62,206 bases of DNA from Parendozoicomonas sp. Alg238-R29 (GCF_947331445.1 NZ_CAMZOG010000015.1:1-62206); one strand, 5' to 3'. Positions 24,924 through 35,593 are shown, counted from the stretch's first letter. Numbers and translations are program-made. The notes: generated by a model not told the origin, from the letters alone.

Positions 24924-27900
24924 ATGGACTTACTTTCATCACTCGCCAGCTATAACATTCCCCAAGGAAGCTTGTCATCACAAAGCAGTGTGTATGAAAG
25001 CGCCAACGGCAGCATGACCAAAACCACAGGGCTTCGGTTAACCTGTCTGACTGATGATCCTTATCTGTCCGCCAAAAGCATCCAGGAAAAAGCCCTGAAT
25101 CAGTACACCATCACCAGTACTGATGATGAAGAAGAATTTCACTCCCTGACTTCAACCCAAACACCTCCAACAGACGTTGAAGAAGAGTTTCATTCTATCC
25201 CCTCAAGCCAGCAATCTGTCCATGGGAAGTCATCCATAGTCACTGATGAGACTGATGAAGAAGACGAAGTGGATGAGGACGAATACGACGTCGCCGCTCT
25301 CACAGAGCAAGCTCTGGAGACCCAGGAGGGTCTTAAGAAAGATCTGAACGGCATGTCGCCAACCCTTTTCATTAGAGACCTGCCCGGTCAAAACATTCTT
25401 ACTGCCCAGTTCCGCAGAGATCAGCAAGGCACTATCGATTTGATTGGCTGCCGTCTGACAGCTCTTGAAGACAATATGCAAGAGTTTTACTTCAAGGGCG
25501 ATGCTCCACAGATGATAAAAGCCATGCTTGATGATTTCAGCAACCTGGAAGAAAACCCCACGGAAGAAAACCTTCTGATAGTCATTAAAGGGCTGCGGGA
25601 ATATGAAACTGCCCGTAAAAAAGACTCTTGGCTGGAAAAGCTGAACATCTGTTTTATCGGTATCAAAGAGCTTTTGGCTACTCCTTTAGCCAAAGCTTTC
25701 ACGGGACTCCTTCCAGCGGAAGTTATGGAAGCTGATGGTGAGAGCCTGTTAGTTGATCCGACCCAAATCACTCACCAAAACCGTGGTAAGACCTCATCCG
25801 ATCCAAGTGGACTTGCCCGTAATCTGATGAATTTCACTCAGCAAGAAGCGTCCCGCTGCCACGATGCCAGCGCTCAGGCTCTGCTGGATACTCTAAGGCA
25901 AAATGACTACCCACACCCCGATGATGCAGTAGATCCAAGGCTGCTGATTGACACTCTGGCACGCAGACGCCCAGATGTTGTATTCGGGCTGTTCCATGAC
26001 TTTATGGTCAATGAAATCTTCCAGGCTCCTGCAGATCAGCAAGAAGGGCTTCGACAGGAACTGCAACAGATTGACCAGGCCGGCGAAAACCCCGAAGAAC
26101 TTTTGAAAGTTATAGAAGCGCTTCCAGCACTTGCTGAGATTATCGCTGTTCGTGCCCAACATCAGTACCTTGCCGATATCACCGAATATCTGGTGCACAC
26201 AATTGAGGAACAAATTCAGGCTCACGAACCACTGGCAGCAGCTACTATTTCCGGCCATAAGAACGACCTTAACAATGCCAGAACTATTGCAACAAAACTG
26301 GCAGCGCAGAAAGCCGCTCAGACTCTAGCGCCTCTGGCTTCCAAGATCGAACTCCTGGAAGCCCTTCCCTGCCACCATGCGATTGAGTCAGGTCATTTGC
26401 ACGGTGAACAGGTATGGTATCTGAATAATGATATTGAACTGACTCAGACCGCAGAAGCCATCAGCAGCAAAAGTGCGGAAACCAAAGTCGGCCAAGCTAT
26501 TGTCGAGCTGGAAAAATACCGTCAGGTTCAACCAGGGTGTGGCGCCGCTGAGCTGACCAAACATATGAAGAGCCGGGATCAACTGCTCAAAAGCCAGATC
26601 GACGCTTTACTTGACCAAGCCCGAACGGTTCAACACGTTAAAGGCTCCGATGAGTTTGAAAAGCTCTGTGGCCGTATTCGCTATCTGGAATCAGAGCGCC
26701 CGGACGCTCATTACCTTGACGATGAAATGGACAATTGGTCCAAGGCTGCCAATCTTGGCGGCAGGATGCTGAAAGGTAATGAAATCCCCACAGAACATAT
26801 TCTCCAGGAGCTGGAGCTGGAAAGAGCCCTCATTGTTAAAGGTGGTTATGCCTTCAATGATGAAGCCATGGATCTTCTGGGCACCCTGCCCAGCCTCGGT
26901 CTGGATCTTCTGGGCAACACGGTCACTGCTGGTGCGAAGGTTGTTTATGGCCTGAAGGATCTCATTCAAGGCAAAGTCAGCCCTTCACAGGCCGCTGTCG
27001 CCGCAAGCCACATGGGCAAAGATGGATTAACCACCTTGGCCAAAACATTCCAGAAAGAGTTAACAGCCGCAGCTGCCATAGGCGCGAAAAACCCAAGGAT
27101 TATCCGTGCGTTAGCCGGCAACCTGGCTCAGGCCAAATCTGTAGCCCTGAATACTCTGGCGGGTACATCCCCTGTTATCGCCATGTTTGATGAATTACAT
27201 AACAGGGTCTGGGCCGAAGCAGCAACAACACATTTCCTGGAAAATGTTAATCATGAAACCGTAAGCCTGGATAACCTGACTGACGAAGAGCTGGCTGCAG
27301 TTAAAAAGATTCTGACCATCTGTAAGCTAATGGAAGCCGCTCCTTACTTCCCAACCTTGCTGGATGCCGCCTTCAAGACTTACCAGAATGGAACCAACCT
27401 CCTGGCTCAGTGCTGGACCTGGTCATCAGCTGGTGCAAAGCTGGTTTTCAGCCGTATAGTGAAGAATGTAAATACCATGGATGCTCAAACCGTTCGTGAC
27501 TGCAACTACGCTATGGATATTATGAGCAGTGGTCTGGCAGTCGCTAACACCCGTCAGCGGATGATGCAGCGCTGCGGTAGCGTTCTGGCAGATATTGCCA
27601 GTAAGCACTCCATTCCGGCAGTCATTTCCCGAGCGGTTATTCTGGAGCCGTTCAAATCCTTGTTTAACGGTTTCAGGGAAGCGTTTGGGAAGCTTTGGCG
27701 CAGAGAGCGTAATAGCTTGACTCCTTTCCTGATACAAGCCGGTAAAGTTACCAGCGTGTTTGGCCCTACCGGAATCTCTGTTGGTGTGGCGGTGGCTACC
27801 ATATTTACTGGTGGTATTGCAGGGGTTTTTGCTTCCTTCAGTATGCTGGGGGGCAGTATCTACTGGGCCTGGCACCGTGCTGACACGCTGAACCACCACG

Positions 27901-29039
27901 AAGGTTTACTGAGCCTTGCTTCCCGTGTGACAGGTCTTGTTGAAGGTATTGCCACACGCAGCAAACCGGCTATTGATAAAGAAGTTGATAAAGTCATGAG
28001 CGAATCTGGCTATCGCGACAGTATTGAGAAAATGTCTAAAGCCCACGCTTACCGCAACCTGCATAAGACTCACTGGAACAAGTGGGTTGAACAGCAAGAA
28101 AAGATGTTCCGTGAAGCGGAGAAGACAATTCTTGAACAGCAACAAAAAGAACTGCAAGGGCTTAAGGATGAGTTGGAGCAGATCAAGAGTAAGAGCTGGG
28201 AACTAACGGAAACAGATCAGGAATGGCTCGACAGACAGACCAAGCAAATTAAAGACACAACCGAGCTGAACCTGGCCAGAGCCAAGCATACCATGTTGTG
28301 GATGCAAGACACCCAGAACCAAAAGCGTCAGGAGCTGCAAAGCAGTCTGGCAAACGATGAGGTAAACCAGAAGGACTTAAAAAACTTGAATCAGCAGCGC
28401 GAGATGCTGCAATGGCTTGAGAATAAAGATTTTGGCGAACTGACCGTTGAGCAGGTTCTTTCCAAGCTTCCTGAGACTGAGACTTTAATCATCCCACAGG
28501 ATAAAGAGCGTCGTATTTTCTGGTTGATGGCTCTGGAAGAGCGCTACCGCGAGAACCTGTATCACAGATTAGGCACAGAAGAACTGCCTCTTGACAAAGA
28601 TCAACTGCAAGATGCCCTGGTAGACTTTATGACCAAAAGCGTGATGGGTTCTATGGTGAAGCAGTACTACAAGCCAGCCCACACAGCGTGGACGGAGACT
28701 TGGGCCATGACCCGCGTAGGGCTGGTCAACTGGGCCAAACAGCGCATGAACAACGCTATGAGCATTGCCATGAAAAAAGTACTTACCAGCGTATATAGTA
28801 CCTATGGTAAAGGCTGGTGCAGTGAGGAAGGCATGCTGACCAAGCGTGAGTTTGAAAAAGGACGTAAAAACAATCGAGACCTGGATTCAGCAATTACTAG
28901 CAAGTTCAATAATATAGTCAGCACCACCTGGGAGGGGGTGTTTACTTCTGATCGGAAGAATGCCCGTAATCAGCTCAAGGGAAGGGGGTTCAAGTTCGGC
29001 GAGCGAGACCTTCCGGCACATATGAGGTGGGCGAGTTAA
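24924..29039 (+). CDS. unknown 1371-residue protein with acidic head, glycine-rich hydrophobic core and coiled coil
   Basis: I do not recognise a family. The ATG at 24924 has GGAGG seven bases upstream; an in-frame ATG at 24906 lies before that site and is rejected. Residues ~65-122 are strongly acidic and contain a duplicated EEEFHS motif. The middle is helical. Two hydrophobic glycine-rich stretches occur, near 650-680 (LLGTLPSLGLDLLGNTV) and 942-985 (VFGPTGISVGVAVATIFTG onward), which could insert in a membrane. A charged, Gln/Glu/Lys-rich coiled coil spans about 1050-1165. There is no signal peptide. Size, acidic head, membrane-active core and coiled coil recall secreted effectors of intracellular bacteria, but this is inference only. 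It is monocistronic, with its own terminator. Confidence 0.72.
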   Translation: MDLLSSLASYNIPQGSLSSQSSVYESANGSMTKTTGLRLTCLTDDPYLSAKSIQEKALNQYTITSTDDEEEFHSLTSTQTPPTDVEEEFHSIPSSQQSVHGKSSIVTDETDEEDEVDEDEYDVAALTEQALETQEGLKKDLNGMSPTLFIRDLPGQNILTAQFRRDQQGTIDLIGCRLTALEDNMQEFYFKGDAPQMIKAMLDDFSNLEENPTEENLLIVIKGLREYETARKKDSWLEKLNICFIGIKELLATPLAKAFTGLLPAEVMEADGESLLVDPTQITHQNRGKTSSDPSGLARNLMNFTQQEASRCHDASAQALLDTLRQNDYPHPDDAVDPRLLIDTLARRRPDVVFGLFHDFMVNEIFQAPADQQEGLRQELQQIDQAGENPEELLKVIEALPALAEIIAVRAQHQYLADITEYLVHTIEEQIQAHEPLAAATISGHKNDLNNARTIATKLAAQKAAQTLAPLASKIELLEALPCHHAIESGHLHGEQVWYLNNDIELTQTAEAISSKSAETKVGQAIVELEKYRQVQPGCGAAELTKHMKSRDQLLKSQIDALLDQARTVQHVKGSDEFEKLCGRIRYLESERPDAHYLDDEMDNWSKAANLGGRMLKGNEIPTEHILQELELERALIVKGGYAFNDEAMDLLGTLPSLGLDLLGNTVTAGAKVVYGLKDLIQGKVSPSQAAVAASHMGKDGLTTLAKTFQKELTAAAAIGAKNPRIIRALAGNLAQAKSVALNTLAGTSPVIAMFDELHNRVWAEAATTHFLENVNHETVSLDNLTDEELAAVKKILTICKLMEAAPYFPTLLDAAFKTYQNGTNLLAQCWTWSSAGAKLVFSRIVKNVNTMDAQTVRDCNYAMDIMSSGLAVANTRQRMMQRCGSVLADIASKHSIPAVISRAVILEPFKSLFNGFREAFGKLWRRERNSLTPFLIQAGKVTSVFGPTGISVGVAVATIFTGGIAGVFASFSMLGGSIYWAWHRADTLNHHEGLLSLASRVTGLVEGIATRSKPAIDKEVDKVMSESGYRDSIEKMSKAHAYRNLHKTHWNKWVEQQEKMFREAEKTILEQQQKELQGLKDELEQIKSKSWELTETDQEWLDRQTKQIKDTTELNLARAKHTMLWMQDTQNQKRQELQSSLANDEVNQKDLKNLNQQREMLQWLENKDFGELTVEQVLSKLPETETLIIPQDKERRIFWLMALEERYRENLYHRLGTEELPLDKDQLQDALVDFMTKSVMGSMVKQYYKPAHTAWTETWAMTRVGLVNWAKQRMNNAMSIAMKKVLTSVYSTYGKGWCSEEGMLTKREFEKGRKNNRDLDSAITSKFNNIVSTTWEGVFTSDRKNARNQLKGRGFKFGERDLPAHMRWAS

Positions 29040-29040
29040 T

Positions 29041-29073
29041 AAAAATGGGCAGTTACTAAACTGCCCATTTTTT
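29041..29073. terminator. bidirectional terminator
   Basis: A 9-bp perfect stem (TGGGCAGTT with AACTGCCCA) with a four-base loop is flanked by A5 on the left and T6 on the right. It can end both the 1371-residue gene and the converging NAD-GDH gene. Confidence 0.93.
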
Positions 29074-29119
29074 GTACTGACCTCAGGGTTGCCCATATAC
29101 GTCAAAAAAGAAGCAAAAC

Positions 29120-32100
29120 TTAGCTGTTCTGTGCTAAATCCAACAACTCCCGGGTAGCTACCGTGTACATGGCCAGCTCACTGCCTGCCGCGCCCCGTAA
29201 CTCTTCCAGAATCGCATGCCAGCGAGTCAGAGCAATGGCATTGGTTTCACTCCAGCGAGCGAGGAGTTCGCCCACATCTTCTGCCGAAGAATCAAGCTTA
29301 AGCAGGTTCACTGTCAGTGCCCTCTGCTGCAGAGCCAGCTCATCCCGTACACCTTCCCGAGCCAGCCCCTGCCAACGGTTCTGAACTTCCAGCTGGCTGA
29401 GCTCCTGATAAAACCAGTGCAGATCCAGATGCTCACCAATAGCAAAGAATGCTGAAGCGACTCTCTCAAGTTTCTCGCCAGTCTGATCAACTGCCTGAAT
29501 CACCGATAGCATACTGAACAAGTGACGAACTCCAGCAATACGCTGGGCCAGTTGTTCGGGAACATTTCTGGCCACCAGCTGATCAACCTGTTCCTGCCAC
29601 TCTTTGCGCTGACGTTCAGGAAGCAGTTCAGAAAGATTCGCCATCAGCTGACACAACCGACTTTGATAGTGCTCAACACAATCAGAGGTGTTTCGATCGA
29701 CCTGCTTCATACGTACCAGCCAGCGCGTTGCCCTGCGCAACAGGCGCATAACCTCGCCCATCAGTTCATGTTGCAGCTCGCTTTCAACAGTATGATCCAG
29801 GCTTTCAATATCAGACCACAGTTGCTCAGCACCAAAGATATCTCTGGCCACAATGAAACCAGTCACGATATCTGCAGCACCCGCACCTGTGGACTGCTGC
29901 TGACGGCTAACAAACGTCAGCCCCATCATATTGATCAGATAGTTAGAAATCTGGGTAGCAACAATTTCCCGGTTCAGGCGGTGTTGAGCCAGCGGTTCGC
30001 CATACTTCTTAACCAGCTCTTTCGGGAAAGCAGTGATCAATTCCCGAGCCAGATACTCGTCATCCGGTACTTTCGAATCCAGTAGTTTCTCTTTCAAATC
30101 GGCCTTGCTGTACGAAATCAACACAGACAGTTCTGGACGGGTTAAACCCTGCCCGGCAGTCTGGCGCTCCCGAATGCTTTCATCGTCAGGAAGGAATTCA
30201 ATAGCCCGATCCAGACGCCCCTCCGCCTCAAGGGCATGAATAAAGCGCTTGTACTCTTCCATCTGACTCAGGCATTCACTCTCCGCCAGAGTGATTGCCT
30301 GGGTCTGGCGATAGTTATTACCCAGTACTAAAGTGGAAACCTCTCCGGTCATATCCTCTAGCATCCGGTTCCGCTGTTTGCGGGTCATATCCCCTGCAGC
30401 AACAATCTGGTTGAGCAGAATCTTGATATTCACCTCGTGGTCGGAACAATCCACACCACCGGCATTATCAATAAAATCTGTATTAAGAGCGCCGCCATTC
30501 AAGGCATATTCAATACGGCCAAGCTGGGAGAAACCAAGATTGCCCCCTTCACCCAACACTTTGGCCCGAACCTGAGCACCATCAATACGCAAATTATCGT
30601 TGGCCTTATCACCCACATCGGCATGACTCTCATGGGAGGACTTCACATAGGTTCCAATACCGCCATTCCAGATCAGATCAACGGGTGCTTTCAAAATAGC
30701 CGTGATCAGTTCACTGGGAGTAAGGCGGTTTGCTCGAATACCAAACGCCTTTTTCATTTGAGAAGAGATGCTGACGGACTTGGCATTACGGGAGAAAATA
30801 CCACCACCTTCAGAGATCAGCTGGCTGTCATAATCTTCCCAACTGGAACGGGGCAGTTTGAACAGTCGCTCGCGCTCCACATAGCTGGCGGCAGGATCAG
30901 GATCAGGGTCAACGAAAATATGCATGTGGTTAAAAGCCGACACCAGCTTCAAAGACTTGGAGCTGAGCAAACCATTACCAAACACGTCCCCGGCCATATC
31001 ACCAATACCAACAACGGTAACCGGATCTTTCTGAACATCAACCCCGCGCTCGCGGAAATGGCGCTGCACAGACACCCAGGCACCCTTGGCGGTAATACCC
31101 ATTTTCTTATGGTCGTAACCGGCACTGCCACCTGACGCAAACGCGTCACCCAGCCAGAAGCCATATCCTTCAGCAATGCCGTTGGCGATATCTGAGAAGG
31201 TTGCCGTGCCTTTATCTGCGGCTACCACCAGATAGGTATCATCTTCGTCGTAACGAATAACGTTGCTTGGATGAACAACTTCGTTATCCACCAAATTATC
31301 AGTCACGTCCAGCAAGCCGCGAATAAAGCGTTTGTAGCAGGCTATACCCTCAGTCTGGATTTCTTCACGGGAACCATTTGCAGGCAGGCGCTTGGGAACA
31401 AAGCCGCCTTTGGCACCAACAGGCACGATGACCGCGTTCTTCACCTGCTGAGCCTTTACCAGCCCCAGCACTTCTGTACGGTAATCTTCCACCCTGTCAG
31501 ACCAACGCAAGCCTCCACGGGCCACTTTGCCACCACGGAGGTGAACACCTTCCACTGCTGGTGAATAAACAAAGATCTCAAACATCGGCGCAGGCTTGGG
31601 AATATCAGGAATATCACCCGGTGCGAATTTGAAAGACATGTAATCATGATTCTGACCACTTTCGTTCAACTGGTAAAAGTTGGTGCGCAACGTGGCCATA
31701 ATGATTTCCATATAACGGCGCAGAACCCGGTCCTCTGACAGGACACTTACGCCATCCAGCGCTTCCAGAATATTCTGTTGATATTGCTGTCTTCGAGCTT
31801 TCCGCTGTTCCTGAGTTAAATCAAGGCTCGGGTTAAAGGACACCTCAAACAGTTTCAGAAGTTGGAGAACTATCTCACTGTTATTACACAAAGTGTCAGC
31901 GATATAACCCTGACTGAAACCAAAGCGAATCTGCTTAATGTAGCGAGCATAAGCGCGCAGCATACTGACCTGGCGCCAGTCCATGCCGGCCACCAGCACC
32001 AGACGGTTAAAGCGATCGTTTTCCGCATCCCCATCCCAGGTACGCTTGAAGGCTTGCTGAAACTTACCAGCCACTTTTCGCAGTGGCAGCTGTTGCCCAT

Positions 32101-33949
32101 GAGTGAGAGACAGGGTGAAGTCATGGAGACTGACCCGAATCGTCTCACCATTTTCCTTTCGGTAGATGTAGTAAGGATGCTCACCGATAACTTTCAGGCC
32201 GAGGTTTTCCATAATTGGAATAAGATCCGACAGAGGCAGCGATTCCCCCTGATGGAAAACCTTGAAATGCAGGTAACCGTCGTCATCGATAGGCTGATAA
32301 AAGCTCATCGCCATAGGAGAGCCGGCATTGAGGTGCTGAATATGCTCAACATCCGCAACCGCTGTCAGAGCAGTAAAGGCATCCCGATAACTGACCGGAA
32401 AACCACCTTCAAAACTCTTTAACAGAGCATGACCATCAACCTCCCCCCGGGCTTCCATCAGTGAGTCACGGAACTCTTCATCCCAGGTGTAAGCCGCCTG
32501 ATTAATTTCAGCAGTGATAGCCTTAGGGTTAAAATCATCACAACCTTTATCAGACAATCGCAGAACATAGTGAACCCGGGCGAGAATGGATTCTGAGAAG
32601 TACGTGGTAAATTCCGCATCCACAGCATTCAGCCGTTCACAGAGAATATCCTGAATCTGGGTGCGCAAAGTGGTGTCGTAAACTTCCCGCGGAACGTAAA
32701 CCAGCACCGAGCAGAACAATCCGTTAGGATCCCGGCGCATAAAGACCCGAATCTGGTTACGCTCCTGAATCCGCAGGATTCCCATAATGATCTCAAACAG
32801 CTGATCAACGGGCGTCAGGAACAGCTCTTCCCTTGGAAAAACTTCAATAGTCTGAGTCAGCTCTTTACCATGGTGGCTGCCCATATCCAGACCCGCCAGC
32901 CGAACAATATTGCTGACTTTATTTCTTAACCAGGGAATGGCGCGAGGGCTTTGAGTGTATACCGGAGAGGTATAAAGCCCCATCAACCGATATTCCCCAA
33001 TCACCGTACCGGACTTATCAAAACGCTTAACCAAAATAAAACTGGGGTACGCAGGGCGGTGAACACTGGAGCGTACTGCTGCCGTGGCAAATGACAACAG
33101 GGAGTGATCTGCAAAAATATTGCGATCCAGCTCTGGCTCCAGTGAGCCACGATCCAGCTGACCACTATGCCTTGGGCGCAGAAGGCCAAGTCTCTGCCCT
33201 TCCACAGGAATAACGTTTGGCTGCTCTTTGCTACGCTCTACCGCCAGCTCTTCAAAAGCCAGGAAGGTAAAGTTGTTGTCCAGAAGCCAGCGAAGATATT
33301 CCACAACCTCTTTGACTTCGCCGTCTTTTGAAGAAGAACCGGCTTCCAGGCTGCCAACCAGTTCTTCAACCTTGCGGCAGATTGGCCTATAGTCCGCCAC
33401 GACACGGCGAACATCCGCCAACACATCTGAAAGATCCTGCTGCAGAGCCTCCAGTTCACTGTCCTGCGCAAGGCGGTTCACTTCGATATAAAGCAGGGCT
33501 TCCTTGTAGGAGTTACCATTCCCTGCGGAGACAAGCCTGTTGCTATCATCGCGGTCAACATTGAGTATACAGTTGCGAAGATTATGTATTGTTGCCCCGC
33601 GCTCATTCAGTTTCATACGAACGGAATCCACAATAAAGGGCATATCCGGGTGCACAATCTGAATGATGCTATGAGTAGAGTGCCAGCCGTTATTCTCATA
33701 ATCCGGGTTCAGCACTTCAATTTTGGGCGCACTGTGGTCATGGGTCTGGAAAAATCGCCAGAATGCCAAGGTACTGCCCAGAAGATCACGGCGCCTGTAA
33801 GAAGTCAGCTCTTCTGGCGTTGTAATAGAAAAGAAAGGTTTTAGAAAAGTTTTGAGCCCTTCCTGCTGCTCTTCAGGAAGGTGGCTGGACAGCTCCAGTT
33901 CCAGCTTCCCAATAAACTCATCCCTGCTATCTGCGTAAACATGCCCCAT
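29120..33949 (-). CDS. NAD-specific glutamate dehydrogenase, large (about 180 kDa) type
   Basis: Catabolic NAD-dependent glutamate dehydrogenase of the giant GDH-180 family: glutamate to 2-oxoglutarate and ammonium. At 1609 aa it fits the family. The N-terminal regulatory half includes ACT-like segments (for example HPDMPFIVDSVRMKLNERG). The catalytic core has RGGLRWSDR.EDYRTEVLGL and VPVGAKGGFVPK with the catalytic lysine, then VVGIGDMAGDVFGNG and NGGIGTYVK. The frame is intact throughout. With Amt and PepN in the same window it points to amino-acid use as carbon and nitrogen source. It converges on the unknown gene at 24924 across a shared terminator. Confidence 0.95.
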   Translation of the reverse strand: MGHVYADSRDEFIGKLELELSSHLPEEQQEGLKTFLKPFFSITTPEELTSYRRRDLLGSTLAFWRFFQTHDHSAPKIEVLNPDYENNGWHSTHSIIQIVHPDMPFIVDSVRMKLNERGATIHNLRNCILNVDRDDSNRLVSAGNGNSYKEALLYIEVNRLAQDSELEALQQDLSDVLADVRRVVADYRPICRKVEELVGSLEAGSSSKDGEVKEVVEYLRWLLDNNFTFLAFEELAVERSKEQPNVIPVEGQRLGLLRPRHSGQLDRGSLEPELDRNIFADHSLLSFATAAVRSSVHRPAYPSFILVKRFDKSGTVIGEYRLMGLYTSPVYTQSPRAIPWLRNKVSNIVRLAGLDMGSHHGKELTQTIEVFPREELFLTPVDQLFEIIMGILRIQERNQIRVFMRRDPNGLFCSVLVYVPREVYDTTLRTQIQDILCERLNAVDAEFTTYFSESILARVHYVLRLSDKGCDDFNPKAITAEINQAAYTWDEEFRDSLMEARGEVDGHALLKSFEGGFPVSYRDAFTALTAVADVEHIQHLNAGSPMAMSFYQPIDDDGYLHFKVFHQGESLPLSDLIPIMENLGLKVIGEHPYYIYRKENGETIRVSLHDFTLSLTHGQQLPLRKVAGKFQQAFKRTWDGDAENDRFNRLVLVAGMDWRQVSMLRAYARYIKQIRFGFSQGYIADTLCNNSEIVLQLLKLFEVSFNPSLDLTQEQRKARRQQYQQNILEALDGVSVLSEDRVLRRYMEIIMATLRTNFYQLNESGQNHDYMSFKFAPGDIPDIPKPAPMFEIFVYSPAVEGVHLRGGKVARGGLRWSDRVEDYRTEVLGLVKAQQVKNAVIVPVGAKGGFVPKRLPANGSREEIQTEGIACYKRFIRGLLDVTDNLVDNEVVHPSNVIRYDEDDTYLVVAADKGTATFSDIANGIAEGYGFWLGDAFASGGSAGYDHKKMGITAKGAWVSVQRHFRERGVDVQKDPVTVVGIGDMAGDVFGNGLLSSKSLKLVSAFNHMHIFVDPDPDPAASYVERERLFKLPRSSWEDYDSQLISEGGGIFSRNAKSVSISSQMKKAFGIRANRLTPSELITAILKAPVDLIWNGGIGTYVKSSHESHADVGDKANDNLRIDGAQVRAKVLGEGGNLGFSQLGRIEYALNGGALNTDFIDNAGGVDCSDHEVNIKILLNQIVAAGDMTRKQRNRMLEDMTGEVSTLVLGNNYRQTQAITLAESECLSQMEEYKRFIHALEAEGRLDRAIEFLPDDESIRERQTAGQGLTRPELSVLISYSKADLKEKLLDSKVPDDEYLARELITAFPKELVKKYGEPLAQHRLNREIVATQISNYLINMMGLTFVSRQQQSTGAGAADIVTGFIVARDIFGAEQLWSDIESLDHTVESELQHELMGEVMRLLRRATRWLVRMKQVDRNTSDCVEHYQSRLCQLMANLSELLPERQRKEWQEQVDQLVARNVPEQLAQRIAGVRHLFSMLSVIQAVDQTGEKLERVASAFFAIGEHLDLHWFYQELSQLEVQNRWQGLAREGVRDELALQQRALTVNLLKLDSSAEDVGELLARWSETNAIALTRWHAILEELRGAAGSELAMYTVATRELLDLAQNS

Positions 33950-34181
33950 TAACTATTTCCCCTGGCATTGATCAGGTACTGCCTGGCAGAAAAACCAACT
34001 TCCCCTCAGGAGCTTTGCCCCCAGAGAAGATGATTCCCTCCTCCCGTTTGTATCTGCGGATTTCTCCAGCCCACAAGCCAAAGGCTCCACACAGCGACAA
34101 TTACCCACAATACTACGGCATGTCCATAGAGCAGGAGGTACTAAACGACATTTTCTTGTAGATTTTCGTAAAACAAAGGAA

Positions 34182-34344
34182 TCAACCAGACAATGATGAC
34201 CTGACAGAAATTTCCGAAAGAACATCCAGTTTCCGGTAACGGAGCATGACCAGACAGGCCGTGGGAACAATCAGCAAGGAAAACAACGTCCCCAGAATCA
34301 TTCCTCCCACAAGCACCAGGCCGATATCCGAACGTCCCCTAGCT
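34182..34344 (-). pseudogene. RND efflux pump, C-terminal remnant
   Basis: The minus strand reads RGRSDIGLVLVGGMILGTLFSLLIVPTACLVM (two adjoining parts) and ends at a stop at 34182-34184. This is the last transmembrane block of AcrB/MdtB-type RND pumps (R..iGlVivgGm..gTlftLfvvP..Y). A stop codon lies just upstream and the other ~950 residues are absent. The remaining gap 33950-34565 shows no other gene. Confidence 0.75.
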
Positions 34345-34490
34345 TAGAAGGAATTCCTGTTGTGAGATGACCGTTCACTCGACCAATTTTTCAAGCACAT
34401 CCCCAAAATGCTTATGGCAGGGAACTTTTCAGGCGTTCGCCTGTCGAAGCACTGTCATTTCTGTGCATTCCTCCATGTGAGCCGCATAAC

Positions 34491-34520
34491 TTGACACCGA
34501 AAAAACATTCGCTGATAAAT
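34491..34520 (+). promoter_or_regulatory. candidate sigma-70 promoter of the moxR-bat operon
   Basis: TTGACA (34491-34496), 18 nt, then GATAAA (34515-34520), about 45 nt before the moxR start. An inverted repeat CGCTGA-N7-TCAGCG (34511-34529) overlaps the -10 and might be an operator. Confidence 0.5.
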
Positions 34521-34565
34521 AGTCAGCGCCTTTGTATTTAACGGCTTTACCTGTTCTAAGAAGAA

Positions 34566-35558
34566 ATGAGTGTACTTATGGAATCAGCGACAAATGTATC
34601 CCCTTCCCGTCAATCCATTCTGTCACTGAGAAACTATCTCCGCAAAATGATTATTGGTCAGGAACGGTTACTGGATCGTTTGCTGATTGCTCTGCTGGCC
34701 GATGGCCACATGCTGGTTGAAGGGGCACCGGGTCTGGCAAAAACCAAAGCCATTAAAGACCTTGCTAATGGCCTTGCTGCGGGTTTTCAGCGTATCCAGT
34801 TTACTCCCGACCTCCTGCCAGCAGATATTACCGGCACGGAAGTGTATCGCCCGGAAGATGGCAGCTTTCGTTTTCAGCAGGGTCCTATTTTCCAGAACCT
34901 TGTGCTGGCTGATGAAATCAACCGTGCCCCTGCCAAGGTTCAGGCTGCTCTTCTGGAAGCTATGGCGGAACGTCAGGTCAGTGTGGCCGGCACCACTCAT
35001 AAGCTGCCAGAACTGTTTCTGGTAATGGCTACCCAGAACCCTATTGAACAGGAAGGTACCTATCCTCTACCAGAAGCCCAGCTTGACCGTTTTCTTATGC
35101 ATGTAAGCATTGATTACCCGTCTATCGCAGCGGAACGGGATATCCTGCGACTGGCTCGCGGTGAAGCCTTGCATATTGAGCAGGCAGTACCTTCTATGAT
35201 TCCCCAGGAAACCATCTTTGCCGCCCGGGAAGAAGTGCTGAAACTGCATATGGATAGCGCCGTAGAAAATTATATTGTTCATCTAATTGATGCCACCCGT
35301 GATCCTGCCAAATACCAGCAGAACCTTGGTCAGCTACTGGAATACGGTGCCAGCCCGCGGGGAACCATAGCCCTTGATCGTTGCGCCCGTGCCCATGCCT
35401 GGCTGAATGGCCGTGACTTTGTTACTCCTGATGATGTGCAGGCCATTGCCCACGATGTACTGCGTCATCGAGTTATCCCAAGCTATGAGGCCGAAGCCCG
35501 AGGTATGAATGCTGACCGGATTCTTGCCCAGCTGATGCAGCAGGTTGCGGTTGCCTGA
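34566..35558 (+). CDS. MoxR-family AAA+ ATPase
   Basis: AAA+ chaperone-like ATPase (330 aa) of the MoxR family, which works with VWA-domain proteins to assemble or activate envelope or metal-containing complexes. Walker A is GAPGLAKT (53-60), Walker B LVLADEIN (D116-E117), and sensor 1 lies in the ATQNPIEQEGTYPLPEAQLDRF block, diagnostic of MoxR. It is the first gene of a six-gene run with DUF58, DUF4381, two VWA proteins and BatD, the usual MoxR/Bat order. A later start (the ATG at 34578, MESATN) is possible. Confidence 0.93.
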   Translation: MSVLMESATNVSPSRQSILSLRNYLRKMIIGQERLLDRLLIALLADGHMLVEGAPGLAKTKAIKDLANGLAAGFQRIQFTPDLLPADITGTEVYRPEDGSFRFQQGPIFQNLVLADEINRAPAKVQAALLEAMAERQVSVAGTTHKLPELFLVMATQNPIEQEGTYPLPEAQLDRFLMHVSIDYPSIAAERDILRLARGEALHIEQAVPSMIPQETIFAAREEVLKLHMDSAVENYIVHLIDATRDPAKYQQNLGQLLEYGASPRGTIALDRCARAHAWLNGRDFVTPDDVQAIAHDVLRHRVIPSYEAEARGMNADRILAQLMQQVAVA

Positions 35559-35593
35559 CCTCTCCGGGAAATAATAATTAAGGAGAGCATTGC

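Noticed and set aside
33953-34270. 105-codon minus-strand frame downstream of the moxR side
   Set aside because: The RND C-terminal match lies in a different frame over the same bases; this frame has a random, Cys/Trp/Arg-rich composition.
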